Part shown: piece by piece, positions 51,165 to 61,317 of the stretch
How the letters are laid out: each line of letters opens with the position of its first letter
Position numbering within the stretch: position 1 is the stretch's first letter
Source: CAVUAN01 sp963739435
GTDB lineage: Bacteria > Acidobacteriota > Thermoanaerobaculia > UBA5066 > Gp7-AA6
Reading direction: 5' to 3'
Assembly: GCA_963739435.1 (NCBI GenBank)
Contig: CAVUAN010000005.1
Location: 124,001 to 188,000, forward strand
Length of the DNA: 64,000 nucleotides
Notes under the pieces: generated by a model
What the model was told of the DNA's origin: nothing
Seen by the model: only the letters and a program-made list of their open reading frames with translations
Database searches by the model: none
Made by a program: the position numbers and the translations under genes

Positions 51165-51731
51165 ATGCGCGCGAGGTTTGTCTTCCTCATCTCGTTCGCT
51201 CTCGCCGCCGCCGTCGCGCGCGCGGACCAGACCGTCACGGTCGGGCCTGGACTGAGCTTCAGTCCTTCAACTGTCACGGTCGCTCCCGGCGAGCAGGTCA
51301 TCTGGAATTTCGCGTCCGGGCCGCACACGACCACGAGCGACGCGACCTCGGGCCCCGAAATCTGGGACTCGGGGATCCAGTTCTCGGGCACCTTCTCCCA
51401 CACGTTCACGACGCCGGGGACCTACCCGTATCACTGCTCGGTGCACAGCTTTGCCGGCGGCACGATGATGAACGGCGTCGTGCAGGTCGCGGCGGTCACC
51501 GATACGCCAACGCCGACGCTCACGCCTTCGAGTCCCCCGACGACGACGCCAACGCCAACGTCCACGAGCGTTCCGACGGCAACGGCGACTGCGGTCGCAG
51601 CCCCCACACCGACGCCCACGCCCGCCGGAGCAGGCGTCGCGGTCCCGGATCTGGGCCTGCCCGGACGGTTCGTGCTCGCGGCAATTCTTGCCGCCGTGGC
51701 GCTCTACCTGCTGCTCACCCGCTCCCGGTAG
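51165..51731 (+). CDS. Secreted plastocyanin-like cupredoxin with Thr/Pro stalk and C-terminal anchor
   Basis: 188 residues. The signal peptide MRARFVFLISFALAAAVARA leads into a cupredoxin domain (about 22-108). Type-1 copper ligands can be seen: His in ASGPHTTTSD, Cys-x-x-His in YPYHCSVHSF and Met in GGTMMNGVVQV. A stalk of Thr/Pro repeats (TPTPTLTPSSPPTTTPTPTS) follows. The protein ends with VPDLGLPGRFVLAAIL, a hydrophobic helix and a basic tail (TRSR), like a C-terminal sorting or membrane anchor. It should carry electrons or copper at the cell surface. Its neighbour has a similar stalk. Confidence 0.85.
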   Translation: MRARFVFLISFALAAAVARADQTVTVGPGLSFSPSTVTVAPGEQVIWNFASGPHTTTSDATSGPEIWDSGIQFSGTFSHTFTTPGTYPYHCSVHSFAGGTMMNGVVQVAAVTDTPTPTLTPSSPPTTTPTPTSTSVPTATATAVAAPTPTPTPAGAGVAVPDLGLPGRFVLAAILAAVALYLLLTRSR

Positions 51732-51746
51732 GAAGCCGTCTCGTCC

Positions 51747-53135
51747 CTACGTCCCGGCGACGGCCTTGCTCGAAAGGTGCTCCGCCATCACGGCCAGGAG
51801 GGCGAGCAGCCCGCTGAAGAAGACGATGCCGAGGGCGACCAGGGTCGGAGACGTGCCGCGCGTCAAGCGCGGCCCGCCGCTGACGACGACGAGGCTCGTC
51901 ACGCTGTCCGTGAGGTAGTCGTCGAGGAGAGTGTTGTACTTCTTCAGAATCTCCCGCAGCTCGCCCGAGAGCGTGTCGATGAGGGCGCGGTAGTTCGCGG
52001 GCAAGTCTTGCGCCGACACGTTCTTGGCCTGCTGCAGGTACACCACGTCCTTCTCGAGCCGCAGCTTCATCGCCTCGAGCAGCTTGCTCTTTGTCTGCAG
52101 TTCGCTGATGCGCTCGATCAAGGGCGTCATGTAATCGCTCTTCATCAGGCGGTCGATGACGGCGCTGTCGACGATCGGAATGGCGTCGCGCCCCGAGCCC
52201 TGAGAGGCGGCGAGCGTGGCCGGTTTCTGAGCCGCCTCCAGGAGACGCATCGCTTCAGCCGTCTCCCCCGCGGCCTGCCGGGCGAAGATGTCCAGGTCCT
52301 CGAGGCGGTATTGGGCAGTCAGGAGGGCGAGGTCCTTGTCTCGGACGAGCCGTCCCTTATACGTTGCGGCCTTCAACGCCTCGAGCCGGATGATCTTCCA
52401 GATGTAGAGGTCGTTGGCGACTGCCCGGAAGGTGTACTGCGTCCGCGAGTCCTTGTAGTCCTTCGATTCCTTGATGAGGCCCACGAGGAACTTCTCGACC
52501 AGCTCCACGTCCTGCTCGAGGATGTGCGGAATCTCCCAGAAGTCGTACTTCTCGGCGAGCCTCTCGTAGCTGGAGGCCGTCAGGTCGCTCGCAAACTTTC
52601 CCGCGGCCTTCTGCTCGAATTTGACCTGGTCGCGGTAGCGCTTGATGATGGCATCGAAGAGCCGGATCGCCTTGTCGGATCCCTCCCGTTCGAGACGGAC
52701 CTGTATGTCGTACTGGCTCGGCGTGAAGTCCTCGCGCTTGAACCCGTCGCGGTCCTGTTTCTTCCAACGGGACTGGACCTCCACCGGGATGACCGGCACG
52801 ATGGTGATGCTGGCCGACAGCCGGCTCAGGTCGGTGTTGGGCGGCAAGCCGGCATCGGCGACCGCCAGCCGCAGGACGTCGGCAGAGCGAAAGCTTTCGA
52901 CAGTAAAAGCCTTCCCGCTGGGATAGTTGCCTTTTTCGATCCCCGAGAACAGGAGCGCCACGCGGCCTTCCACGACCCGGGGGCTCACCCAGAGCCAGAC
53001 GGCGAAGCCGATTGCCCCGACAGCGAGAAACAGGATGAAGCGGGCGGCGAGGCGGACCCGCCGGTCGTACAGGAACCACAGGGCGTCTCCGAAGGACGGG
53101 GGCTCAGGCTCCTCGGGAGCCATGGCCTCGTTCAT
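51747..53135 (-). CDS. Wzz-like polysaccharide chain-length/co-polymerase protein
   Basis: 462 residues. The layout is of the polysaccharide co-polymerase family: a short cytoplasmic N terminus, TM1 (FILFLAVGAIGFAVWLWVS), a large coiled-coil-rich periplasmic part (about 55-420) and TM2 (LVALGIVFFSGLLALLAVMA). The periplasmic part is unusually long and begins with EGRVALLFSGIEKGNYPSGK. No C-terminal tyrosine kinase is fused. It should set the length of an exported polysaccharide together with a polymerase outside the window. It is the last gene of the long minus-strand glycan operon, following the CapD-type gene. Confidence 0.82.
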   Translation of the reverse strand: MNEAMAPEEPEPPSFGDALWFLYDRRVRLAARFILFLAVGAIGFAVWLWVSPRVVEGRVALLFSGIEKGNYPSGKAFTVESFRSADVLRLAVADAGLPPNTDLSRLSASITIVPVIPVEVQSRWKKQDRDGFKREDFTPSQYDIQVRLEREGSDKAIRLFDAIIKRYRDQVKFEQKAAGKFASDLTASSYERLAEKYDFWEIPHILEQDVELVEKFLVGLIKESKDYKDSRTQYTFRAVANDLYIWKIIRLEALKAATYKGRLVRDKDLALLTAQYRLEDLDIFARQAAGETAEAMRLLEAAQKPATLAASQGSGRDAIPIVDSAVIDRLMKSDYMTPLIERISELQTKSKLLEAMKLRLEKDVVYLQQAKNVSAQDLPANYRALIDTLSGELREILKKYNTLLDDYLTDSVTSLVVVSGGPRLTRGTSPTLVALGIVFFSGLLALLAVMAEHLSSKAVAGT

Positions 53136-53168
53136 CGCCTGTCGTCATGGGCTACCTCCGCAAACCTT

Positions 53169-55104
53169 TCAGTGCCGAAGCAGGCTGGGCGCCGGAGCCC
53201 ATTTCAAATCGGGAACCGCCGGGGCATCTCCGGACTGTTCGGCCGCAATGTATGTCGGGACGAGCCCCTTGAGCGAGCGCAACAGCCCCGCCCGGTCGCT
53301 GGTCTCGGCCTGATACCGAAGCCGCGCCAGCTGTTCCTGGAGGTCGGAGGGCGGCGGCGGGCTCTGCGCGGCGTAGATTCGGTTGCGCACCACCTGGCTC
53401 CGCTCCTCCTCCTCGGTCATCAGCTCCTCGGTCAGCTTCTCGCCGGGACGCAGCCCGGTGAACACGATGCGGATGTCGCTGCCCGGCACGAGGCCGGCCA
53501 TGGTGATCATGTGGGACGCCAGGTCGACGATCTGGATGCGGCTGGCCCATGTCGAGGATGCAGAGCTCGCCGTAGTCGTCCGAGCCCGGCCAGCAGGACG
53601 AGGCCGACGGCCTCGGGAATCGTCATGAAGTAGCGCCGGCACTCCGGGTGCGTGACGGTGACCGGGCCGCCCCGCTCGATCTGCTGCTTGAAGAGGGGGA
53701 CGACGCTGCCGGCCGAGCCCGAGGACGTTGCCGAAGCGCACCGCCGTGAAGCGTCGGTCGAGGTCCGCGGCGAGGTCGCGCACCACGCAGCTCGGCGATG
53801 CGCTTGGACGCCCCCATCACGCTCGAAGGATGGACGGCCTTGTCGGTCGAGATGAGGACGAACCGCTCCGCCCCACAGGCCTCGGCCATCCGCGCGACGT
53901 TCAGCGTTCCGAACACGTTGTTCTTGACCGCCTCTTCCGGTGCGTCCTCCATGAGCGGCACGTGCTTGTGGGCCGCGGCGTGGAAGACGACCTGCGGCGT
54001 GGAGCGCGCCCAGCCGCAGGAGACGGCCGGATTCCCGGACGTCGGCCACCTCGGCGTGGACCTTGAGGTCGGGGCGCTTTTCGCGCAGCTCGCGGTACAG
54101 GAAGTAGAGGTCGTTCTCGTTGATGTCCACGAAGACGAGGCTCTCGCAGCCGTAGCTGGCGACCTGCCGCGCGATCTCGCTGCCGATCGAGCCGGCGCCC
54201 CGGTCACCAGGATGCGCTTTCCCGACACGAGGCCCGGATCTCCTCCTCGTCGAAGACGATCGGGTCGCGCGGCAGGAGGTCCTCGGGCGAGAGGTCGTGA
54301 AGCATCGAGGCCGTGATCCTGCTCGTTCAGGTAGGTGAACGAAACCGGGATGATCTTGAAGTGGACCTTGAGCCTCGAGCAGAGGCGCAGGATCGTCTGG
54401 ATGCGCTCGGCGGGCAGGCGCGGGATGGCGATCAGGACCTGGCTCACCTCGTGCCTCTCGATGACTTCCGGCAGGTCGTCGATCCGGCCGAGCACCGGCC
54501 GCCCGCCGAGGTAGGTCCCGATCTTGCGCGCGTCGTCGTCCACGAAGCCGACGACGCGGTAGCTGTGCTCGTCGGAGCGCTGGAGGTCGCGCAGCAGCAG
54601 GTCGCCGGCGCTCCCGGCGCCGACGATGACGGTGCGCCGCGCTCCCTCCTGGCGGGAGCGCTGGCGGTCGACGTACCAGCCCGACGCGAGCCGGGGCGAG
54701 AAGCGCAAGGTGGCCATCGCCGCCGACGTCAGGAAGAACTCCATCAGAATGACCGAGCGGGGCGGCCCCAGCTTCTGGAAAAAGTAGAAGGCCGCCACGA
54801 AGCAGGCGCTGCCCGTGAGCGCGGCGGTCTCCAGTCGGACCGCTTCGTGGAATCCCGGAAGCCGGAACGACCAGCGGTGCAGCCCGAAGAGGGCGGTCAT
54901 CGCCATGCGCACCGGAACGAGGATGGCCAGCGCCCCGGGTATCGTGGCCCGCCACTCCGGGGGGATCCGGCCCTCGAAACGCAGCACGAAGGCCAGGTAG
55001 AGAGCGGCCGCGGCCGCCGCCCCATCCAGAGCCAGGAGAGTCGAGTAACGAAACGCGCGCCGGCCGAACAGCGACTCGATCTTTGAAAGTGTGGGGGCCG
55101 ACAC
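53169..55104 (-). pseudogene. CapD/WbpM-type membrane UDP-sugar 4,6-dehydratase, multiply frameshifted
   Basis: About 640 residues when bridged. The N-terminal part has about four TM helices, then a first Rossmann domain (RTVIVGAGSAGDLLLRDLQR). The second domain is the catalytic SDR: VTGAGGSIGSEIARQVASYG, FHAAAHKHVPLMEDAPEEAV, then VLISTDKAVHPSSVMGASKR. The classical Tyr is replaced by Met in MGASK, as in WbpM/PglF-like dehydratases. The GLRPGEKLTEELMTEEEE end is diagnostic. Many single-base shifts fall between 53.5 and 54.3 kb. GTG at 55104 is the likely start. It makes 4-keto-6-deoxy sugar nucleotides for the glycan operon. Confidence 0.82.
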
Positions 55105-55136
55105 GCCAGCGAAGGGTACCAGACCGGAAAGGCCCC

Positions 55137-56162
55137 TCAAAGCGCCGGGGCGGAAGCCGCCGGACGCCCGCGGCCGGAGCGGGAGACGGCGGCGAGCTCG
55201 AGGAGGAAGGCCGCCAGAGCCGCCGCCACACCGAACCATCCCCAGCTCGGCCGGCGGTACACGAGAGCACCCACCTGTGAAAGCGCCAGGCCCGCGAGGA
55301 CCAGAAACGCGCTGATCGACCCGTGAGGCTCGCCCGGCAAAACGAGCTGCTGGTAGCGATGCTCCCGGTGCGACTCGCCCAGGGGCTTGCCCTGCCTCCA
55401 CCGCCTCAGGACCGTTTCGAAAGGGTCGAACAGGAAAAGGGCGAGCGCAATCGCCGCCGCCAGGACGGCATCGGGCCGCCGCTCGGACGGGGCGAGCAAC
55501 GGCAACCCCGCGAGCAGAAAGCCGACGGGGATCGATCCGACGTCGCCCAGGAAGAGGCGGGACGGAGACCAGTTGAAGACGAGAAAGACGAGGACGGCGC
55601 CCGCCAACGCCGACGCGAGAAGGGACGCATCTGTCGACCATCCGGCCACGATGGCTCCCGCGCAGACCGCAACGGCTTCTCCTCCGGCCAGGCCATCGAT
55701 GCCGTCCATGAAGTTGAACGCATTGGTCACTCCCACGATCCAGAGGACGGCCAGGGGACCGGCGAGAAAACCCAGGCGCAGGTCGAGCGGCGCCGGGAGC
55801 GGCAGCCGTTCCAACCCTCCGAGCTTCCAGACGACGAAGGCGGCACAGAGCAGCTGCGTGAGGAAGCGCGGGATGACCGACAGCGACCAGAGATCGTCGG
55901 CAAGGCTGACCAGCGCCAGCAGCAGGCACGCGGCGAGAAGCGGCTCGAGCGGGTTTCCGGGAGACCCGAAGGCTCCGGCCGCCAGGAGGCCGGCGGCGAC
56001 GCCGAGGAGGATCCCGATGCCGCCTCCCCGGACGCGGGGCTTCTGGTGACTCGACCTCTCGTTGGGCCGATCGAGAAGCAGACCGAAGCGCTGGCAGACG
56101 ATCAGAATCGCCGGGAGCGCAAGCCCGCAGCAGAGCGCGGCCACCCACGCGGCGCGCACCAT
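55137..56162 (-). CDS. WecA/MraY-family undecaprenyl-phosphate glycosyl-1-phosphate transferase
   Basis: 341 residues, about 10 TM helices. Conserved sites are GLLLDRPNERSSHQKP, the Asp pair in LVSLADDLWSL, the motif VTNAFNFMDGIDGLAGGEA, SRLFLGDVGSIPVG and the His region in GESHREHRYQQL. It should transfer a sugar-1-phosphate (typically GlcNAc-1-P or a related amino sugar) to undecaprenyl phosphate, the first membrane step of glycan assembly. ATG overlaps the previous stop (TGATG). Its neighbours WbuB-like transferase, epimerase and CapD form a common O-antigen gene set. Confidence 0.9.
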   Translation of the reverse strand: MVRAAWVAALCCGLALPAILIVCQRFGLLLDRPNERSSHQKPRVRGGGIGILLGVAAGLLAAGAFGSPGNPLEPLLAACLLLALVSLADDLWSLSVIPRFLTQLLCAAFVVWKLGGLERLPLPAPLDLRLGFLAGPLAVLWIVGVTNAFNFMDGIDGLAGGEAVAVCAGAIVAGWSTDASLLASALAGAVLVFLVFNWSPSRLFLGDVGSIPVGFLLAGLPLLAPSERRPDAVLAAAIALALFLFDPFETVLRRWRQGKPLGESHREHRYQQLVLPGEPHGSISAFLVLAGLALSQVGALVYRRPSWGWFGVAAALAAFLLELAAVSRSGRGRPAASAPAL

Positions 56163-57089
56163 CACGGCTGTCCCTTTTCGTCCGCGCGCACCCAGGCGAC
56201 CTCGCGCCGCAATCCGTCGCGGAGGCTCACCCGCGCTTCGAACCCCGCGGCCCTGCGAAAAGGCTCCGGATCGAAGACGTCTTCGCGCAGCCATTTCTCC
56301 AGCCTCTCGCGGACGCGCTCGGGCGGCCCGCGGCGTCCGGAAAGCCGGCTGGCGGCCCGGGCGAGAAATCGCGCGGCGGAGGGCGTGACGTGCAGGACGG
56401 GAACGGGACGGCCGACGGCCGACGCAATCTCCGAGACGACCTCTCGCATTGTCACCGCCGGAGCCGACACGTCGTACGTTCCCGGGCCGGCCGATAGAGC
56501 GAGAACGCAGGCGCGCGCGGCGTCGCTCCGGTAGAGAAGGCTCTTGCGGTTTTCCCCCCGGCCGACCCAGACGAAACGTCCTCGCGAAACGGCCCGGATC
56601 AACTGCGCCACATTCCCCGGGTCTTGCTCTCCGTACAGAGTGACCATTCTCAGGATGACGAGCGTCACTCCCGAGGCGGCACACGCCTCGCTCGCGCGGC
56701 GTTCCCCTTCTCTCTTGCTCCGGCCATAGGCATCCTCCGCGCGGGCGGCGACCGAGCTGACCAGAACCAGGCGTTGAATCCCCGCTCGCCCGGCTGCGAG
56801 GGCCAAGTTGGCGGCCCCTTCCGCGTTGACCCCGAAGATAATCCGAGGCCGTGACGGAGGGCCGGTGCGCCAGGCCGGCGCAGTGAATGATGCTCGTGAC
56901 TCCCTGGACCGCCCGGTCCAGAGACTCCGGATCCCGGACATCTCCGACGGCCTCGCCTGGAGAGCCCGAAGAGCGCCGCACCAGCTGGCGAACCGGGACG
57001 CCCGACCCGAGCAGCTCGGCGACGACGGCTTGCCCGAGAAAGCCGGAGGCGCCGGTCACGAGAACCGTCGTCTTAAGAAGGGAGTCCAA
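56162..57089 (-). CDS. NAD-dependent epimerase/dehydratase (one frameshift)
   Basis: About 308 residues of the extended SDR family. It has TVLVTGASGFLGQAVVAELL, SIIHCAGLAHRPSVTASDY, then (after one extra base near 56850) FGVNAEGAANLALAAGRAGI and LVLVSSVAARAED. YGRSK gives the catalytic Tyr and Lys. The C terminus is variable. It resembles the UDP-sugar 4-epimerases or reductases found beside WecA-like transferases in O-antigen clusters. Its start overlaps the end of the WbuB-like gene by 17 bases. The sugar substrate is not known. Confidence 0.82.
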
Positions 57090-58308
57090 GCGTCTCCTGA
57101 ACCAGAGAGCGGTACCTCTCCCCGGCGAGGCCGAGGGAGTACTCCGACTCGACGACGGCGCGCGCCCGCGCCCCCATGTCGTGAAGCCGCCGGGGATCGC
57201 TCGCCGCCTCCCGAATCGCCACGGCGAGGCCTTCGCCGTCGCCGGGTCTCACGACCCAGCCGATCGACTTCTCTTGAATAAGCCGAGCGGCCTCGGAGTC
57301 GGGATCGGCCACGGCCAGCAGGGGCCTTCCCGCCGCCAGGATGTTGTAGATGCGGCTGGGCACCGAGACCCCGGCCATGCCCGGGAGGAAGGCGATCACC
57401 GCCAGGTCGCACGCGCCGAGCATTGTCGCCAGGCTGCCCCGCTTCTGGCGCTCCAGGACCGTGACGTTACGGAGGTCATCGCTCCGGACACGCTCCCCGA
57501 TCTTCTGAAATCGGGCGCCGTTACCCACGAAGAGAAAGTGCATGCGCGGTTCGCCGGAGAGCCTCCTGGCGGCATCGAGCAGGACATCCGGATCGTGCGT
57601 CCGGCCCATGTTGCCGGCAAACTGGACAACGAACCTGTCGGCCAGGCCAAGGTCTTTGAGAAGCGCGTTGGCCGAGCGCACCTGGGGTGTGACCTCGTCG
57701 AGGTCCGCCCAGTTCGGGATCAGCGCCAGCCGGCCGTCCGCCGAGCCGAGCTTGCGCTCGACGAGAGCCTGCATGTCCCGCCCGATCACGACGATCCGCT
57801 CGGCCGAGCGGAGGACCCAGTCGAAAACGCGCCCGATCGACCGAACCGCCAAGCCCTTCCTTGCCAACAGGCCCGAAACGAAGAGGACGTCGGGGTAAAC
57901 ATCGTGCACGAGGAGGACGAACCGGGCCCCCTTCCACCGCGACACGAGCGCCGCCAGAACGGGGAGCGTCGGCGGGTTGGTCACGGCGATGACCGTGTCG
58001 TTTCGAGCGACGCGCGTGAGCAGCCGGGCCGACGCGGTTGCGCAGAACGTCACGAGATTGAAGAAACGAAACAGGACGACGTCCTTGTCGAATCGCGTCG
58101 ACCAGCACCGCAGGATGTCGACTTCCCGGTACCGTTCGCGCCAGGGCGCGAGGCGTCCCCTCTCCGCGTAGGTTGGCTGAGCGCACACGGCTGTCACGGG
58201 ATACCGCTTCGCGATCTCCTCGGCAATGCCAGTGACGAAGTAACCCGTGGATGTGTCCTCCGGATGGTAGAGCTCGGAGACCATGAACACGCGCCCGGGC
58301 ATCGTCAC
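57073..58308 (-). CDS. Glycosyltransferase family 4, WbuB-like
   Basis: 411 residues, intact. The N terminus has SELYHPEDTSTGYFVTGIAE, the glycine-poor acceptor loop of WbuB-type enzymes, and VLLVHDVYPDVLFVSGLLAR. The C-terminal GT-B nucleotide-sugar site shows VVQFAGNMGRTHDPDVLLDA and GVSVPSRIYNILAAGRPLLA, then DPDSEAARLIQEKSIGWVV. WbuB-like enzymes add an L-FucNAc or similar amino sugar to the undecaprenyl-linked acceptor. GTG overlaps the preceding stop (GTGA). The next gene, an epimerase, starts inside its last codons. Confidence 0.87.
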   Translation of the reverse strand: MTMPGRVFMVSELYHPEDTSTGYFVTGIAEEIAKRYPVTAVCAQPTYAERGRLAPWRERYREVDILRCWSTRFDKDVVLFRFFNLVTFCATASARLLTRVARNDTVIAVTNPPTLPVLAALVSRWKGARFVLLVHDVYPDVLFVSGLLARKGLAVRSIGRVFDWVLRSAERIVVIGRDMQALVERKLGSADGRLALIPNWADLDEVTPQVRSANALLKDLGLADRFVVQFAGNMGRTHDPDVLLDAARRLSGEPRMHFLFVGNGARFQKIGERVRSDDLRNVTVLERQKRGSLATMLGACDLAVIAFLPGMAGVSVPSRIYNILAAGRPLLAVADPDSEAARLIQEKSIGWVVRPGDGEGLAVAIREAASDPRRLHDMGARARAVVESEYSLGLAGERYRSLVQETLGLPS

Positions 58309-59269
58309 GTCGTGAGACCGATCTCACGAAGCCAGGCCGCTGTGTCTTGAACGCCGTCCTCGAACGAAAAGGGAGCGGGCCGCAGATTCGCTGCGTCTCC
58401 GCGAGGTCGAACTGGTACTCGGTCAGGATGTTTCGCAGCCTGAAGGAATTGTATGGGAACGCCCGGATGCCGAGGGCGTTGACGAGATCTCCCACGCGCG
58501 CCAGGACGCTCGCCCAGGCGACCGGAACGGACCGAATCGGCGGGGCATGGAACGCCGCCCGAAAGGCCTCCGCCCACTCGTGAATCGAAAGGGGCTCGTA
58601 GTCCGCGAGGTAGAGGGTCCTGCCGCGAATCTGATCGGCCGGGACGTCGAGGAGCCGGCAGTACTGGAAGGTGACGTTGCCCACATAGCCATAAGACTTC
58701 CGGAGGGGCCGGTGCCCGACATGGAAGTAACGCCCCCGCGCGATCATCCGAAAGAACCTCTGGTAGTGCGGGCTCATGCCGGGCCCCCACACCGTCGTCG
58801 GACGCACCAGGCACCAGGCCACTCCCCCGCCGTCCTCGGCGCGCACGATGCGCTCGGTTTCGACCTTGCTTTCGCCATAGAAAGTCGATGGCCGATAGTC
58901 CGTGTCGTGCCGAGGAACGTAGCCCACGCCGCAGACGAGCTGCGAGGACGTGTAGATCGCGCGCTGCACGGATGGCGTCGCCCGAACCGCCCGGACCACG
59001 TTGGCGGTGCCGACGCTGTTCGCGGCGTAATCCTGGAGACTTTTTCCCTCGAGATCGGTCCGAGCAGCCAGATGCACGACGGCTTCCGGCTGAAATTCCC
59101 GGAAGGTTTCGAGCACGGCGCCTTTGTCGAGCAGGTCGCACGTGACGGCCGCCGGACCCGCCGGCGCAGGGGCTCGGTCCAACCCTCGGACCTCGTCGCC
59201 CGCTCTCGCCAGCGCCCGCACGAGATGCCGGCCGATGAAGCCCGAGCTGCCGGTGACCAGAACCCTCAT
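58305..59269 (-). CDS. NAD-dependent sugar epimerase/dehydratase (one frameshift)
   Basis: About 321 residues. The extended-SDR motifs are MRVLVTGSSGFIGRHLVRAL, AVVHLAARTDLEGKSLQDYA, the Ser in AIYTSSQLVCGVG and the Tyr-Lys in FYGESKVETERIV. A missing base near 58365 moves the last residues (FSFEDGVQDTAAWLREIGLT) to another frame. It probably acts on a UDP- or GDP-sugar of the polysaccharide pathway, in parallel with the second epimerase of the operon. Its ATG overlaps the methyltransferase stop. Confidence 0.83.
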
Positions 59270-60069
59270 CTTCCGTCTCGCTTTGCCCCGGAGAGAGGCC
59301 GCCGCGCCTCGACATAGAGCGAGCCGGGCTTGTAGATCGTTCCGTCCGGATCGGTGTCCAGGTGGAACCCGGCCCAGCCCGCAATGCCGCTCTCGTCCGG
59401 CGAGGCGACGCGGACTTCTTCGAACCCGCACCGGCCCAGAAGCTCGGCCAGCGAAAACCGGTCGTACATCCAGCGGTGCAGAATCCCGGCCCGCGCCGTG
59501 CCTCCGACGAACATCCCTTCCAGCAGCCGAACGACGGGCGGCTGCGTCTGCCGGCTGGCCGGGACCTGGCGAACCATCTGGTCGAAGATCTCGTCGAGGA
59601 CGGCGCCGTGCTGTTCGATCAAAGCAGCTCGATCGCCCCCGGCATCCATGCGTTCCACGATGACTCGGTACCGCCGCAGGAGCTCTTCGAGATCGGGAAC
59701 CACGATCCGAACGGATCCTCCGGGCTTCAGCACCCGAAAGCACTCCGCAAGAAAGCCGGGAGCGGCGTCGCGGTCGATGTGCTCCAGGACGTGAGAGTGG
59801 TACACGACATCGAAGCTGGAATCCGGGAACGGGATTCCCTTCGAGAGATCCCAGACGACGGCCTCGCGGTCGACTTTCTGCAGGCGTTCCCACCGGGCAT
59901 CCGAAATGAGGCCGAGCCGGCGCAGGAGCCCGGAGGCCTTCGGGTGCCGCGCCATCCGGAAGAGCCAGCTCGAGTCGACGTTGTTCCAGCCGGGCGCAAC
60001 ACGGGCACTGCTGCCGACGTTCAAGCACGCGCGCCCGTCGGACAGCCGCCGCACCGGGAAACGGCTCAT
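59266..60069 (-). CDS. SAM-dependent methyltransferase (class I, polysaccharide operon)
   Basis: 267 residues. A Methyltransf_11-like fold without a perfect Gly motif: CLNVGSSARVAPGWNNVD replaces the common G-x-G, as in many glycan and SAM-type methyltransferases. Motif II is DSSFDVVYHSHVLEHIDR and motif III AECFRVLKPGGSVRIVVPDL. The target is probably a sugar hydroxyl or carboxyl of the polymer. It overlaps the neighbouring genes at both ends, so it belongs to the operon. The exact substrate is unknown. Confidence 0.83.
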   Translation of the reverse strand: MSRFPVRRLSDGRACLNVGSSARVAPGWNNVDSSWLFRMARHPKASGLLRRLGLISDARWERLQKVDREAVVWDLSKGIPFPDSSFDVVYHSHVLEHIDRDAAPGFLAECFRVLKPGGSVRIVVPDLEELLRRYRVIVERMDAGGDRAALIEQHGAVLDEIFDQMVRQVPASRQTQPPVVRLLEGMFVGGTARAGILHRWMYDRFSLAELLGRCGFEEVRVASPDESGIAGWAGFHLDTDPDGTIYKPGSLYVEARRPLSGAKRDGR

Positions 60070-61298
60070 GACGCGGCGGACCTGCCCATGCCCTCGGCAT
60101 AGACGTCGAGCAGGCGGTCCGCCACCCGGCCCCACGTGTAATCGCGCAAGACGAGCTCGCGGCCGCGCGCCCCCATTCCGGCCAGCTGCTCCGGATGCCG
60201 GAGCAGGTCGCCCAGCACGTCGGCGAGAGCTCCGACTGACCGCGCAGCGACGCGTCCGGCCCCGGCCTGCTCCACTTCCGGAAAGTGGCATCCCGGGGAG
60301 ATGACCACGGGCGTCGCACTGGCGAGAGCCTCGAGGACGGCCATGGAGAAGCCTTCTGCGTCGGACGGCAGGCACAGCAGGTCGGCCCGGGCCAGAAGAT
60401 CGACCTTGTCCTTCCCGCTCACCATGCCGGCAAAAACCACCCGTTGCGCGAGCCCGGCCGCGCGGATCCGATCCAGGAACGCCGCCGCGATTCCCCATTC
60501 GTCCGGCCCGGCGAGAACCAGCCGCGCCCGGGGAAGCCCCGGGGCGATGCGCAGGAAAGCCTCGAGAAGGATGTCCGCTCCTTTGTGCGGGTGGAGCCTT
60601 CCCAGGAAGAGCACGACCGTCTCAGCGGGCGACAGCGCGAACCGCGACTCGGCCGCGCTCCGCGATCCTCCGAGGTAGGCCTCGACGTCGATCCCGTTGG
60701 GGACCACGCGGATCGGGGCCGTGGCGCCGGCGGCCCTGTAGCTTTCGATCTCGGCCTCGGTCAGCGCGATCAGCGCCGCCGCCTTCCGCAGGGCGGGACG
60801 TTCGACCATCCGGATGTACAAGCGTTTCTTGACGCCCCGGAAGCGCAGCCGCTCCGGATCGAAGACGCCCCGCTGGTTGTAGAAGAGCGGCTTACCGTGC
60901 CGGAAGGCCGCCCGAGCGGCCGCCCAGCTCGGGTAGATGAAGGGCATGTGCGTGTGGACGAGATCGACCCGCGGCACGGCCGCGTCGAGCGCCGCGCGCA
61001 GGGCAGGAGCCCAGAGGTATCCGATCGAGCGGGAAATGTAGGGCACGAACCGCAACTTCTTCTGCAACGAATCGTCGCGCCGGAAATACCAGACGTCGAC
61101 GCCATCCACCGACACCGGCTGGTCCAGGGGCACATCGAGATCTTCGTCCAGATTGGAGTTGGTCGTAAAGACGGTGACCCGGTTCCCCCTCGAAACCAGC
61201 GTCTCGGCCAGCCGCGAAACGGACACGACGGGCCCGCCCAGCCTCCAGGCCGGCTTGTAACCGTGCACGACGAAGAGAATCTGCAGCGGCTGGGTCAC
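60066..61298 (-). CDS. Glycosyltransferase family 4
   Basis: 410 residues. The GT-B N domain has VHGYKPAWRLGGPVVSVSRL and LVHTHMPFIYPSWAAARAAF. The C-terminal domain has RVVPNGIDVEAYLGG, VLFLGRLHPHKGADILLEAF and the EX7E motif in DAEGFSMAVLEALASATPVV. It adds one sugar to the growing repeat unit in the cytoplasm, using a nucleotide sugar that cannot be named. The start is GTG at 61298. The gene is 19 bases after the AsnB stop and overlaps the methyltransferase start. Confidence 0.88.
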   Translation of the reverse strand: MTQPLQILFVVHGYKPAWRLGGPVVSVSRLAETLVSRGNRVTVFTTNSNLDEDLDVPLDQPVSVDGVDVWYFRRDDSLQKKLRFVPYISRSIGYLWAPALRAALDAAVPRVDLVHTHMPFIYPSWAAARAAFRHGKPLFYNQRGVFDPERLRFRGVKKRLYIRMVERPALRKAAALIALTEAEIESYRAAGATAPIRVVPNGIDVEAYLGGSRSAAESRFALSPAETVVLFLGRLHPHKGADILLEAFLRIAPGLPRARLVLAGPDEWGIAAAFLDRIRAAGLAQRVVFAGMVSGKDKVDLLARADLLCLPSDAEGFSMAVLEALASATPVVISPGCHFPEVEQAGAGRVAARSVGALADVLGDLLRHPEQLAGMGARGRELVLRDYTWGRVADRLLDVYAEGMGRSAAS

Positions 61299-61317
61299 GA
61301 TCCGGGGCGATCCTCGA

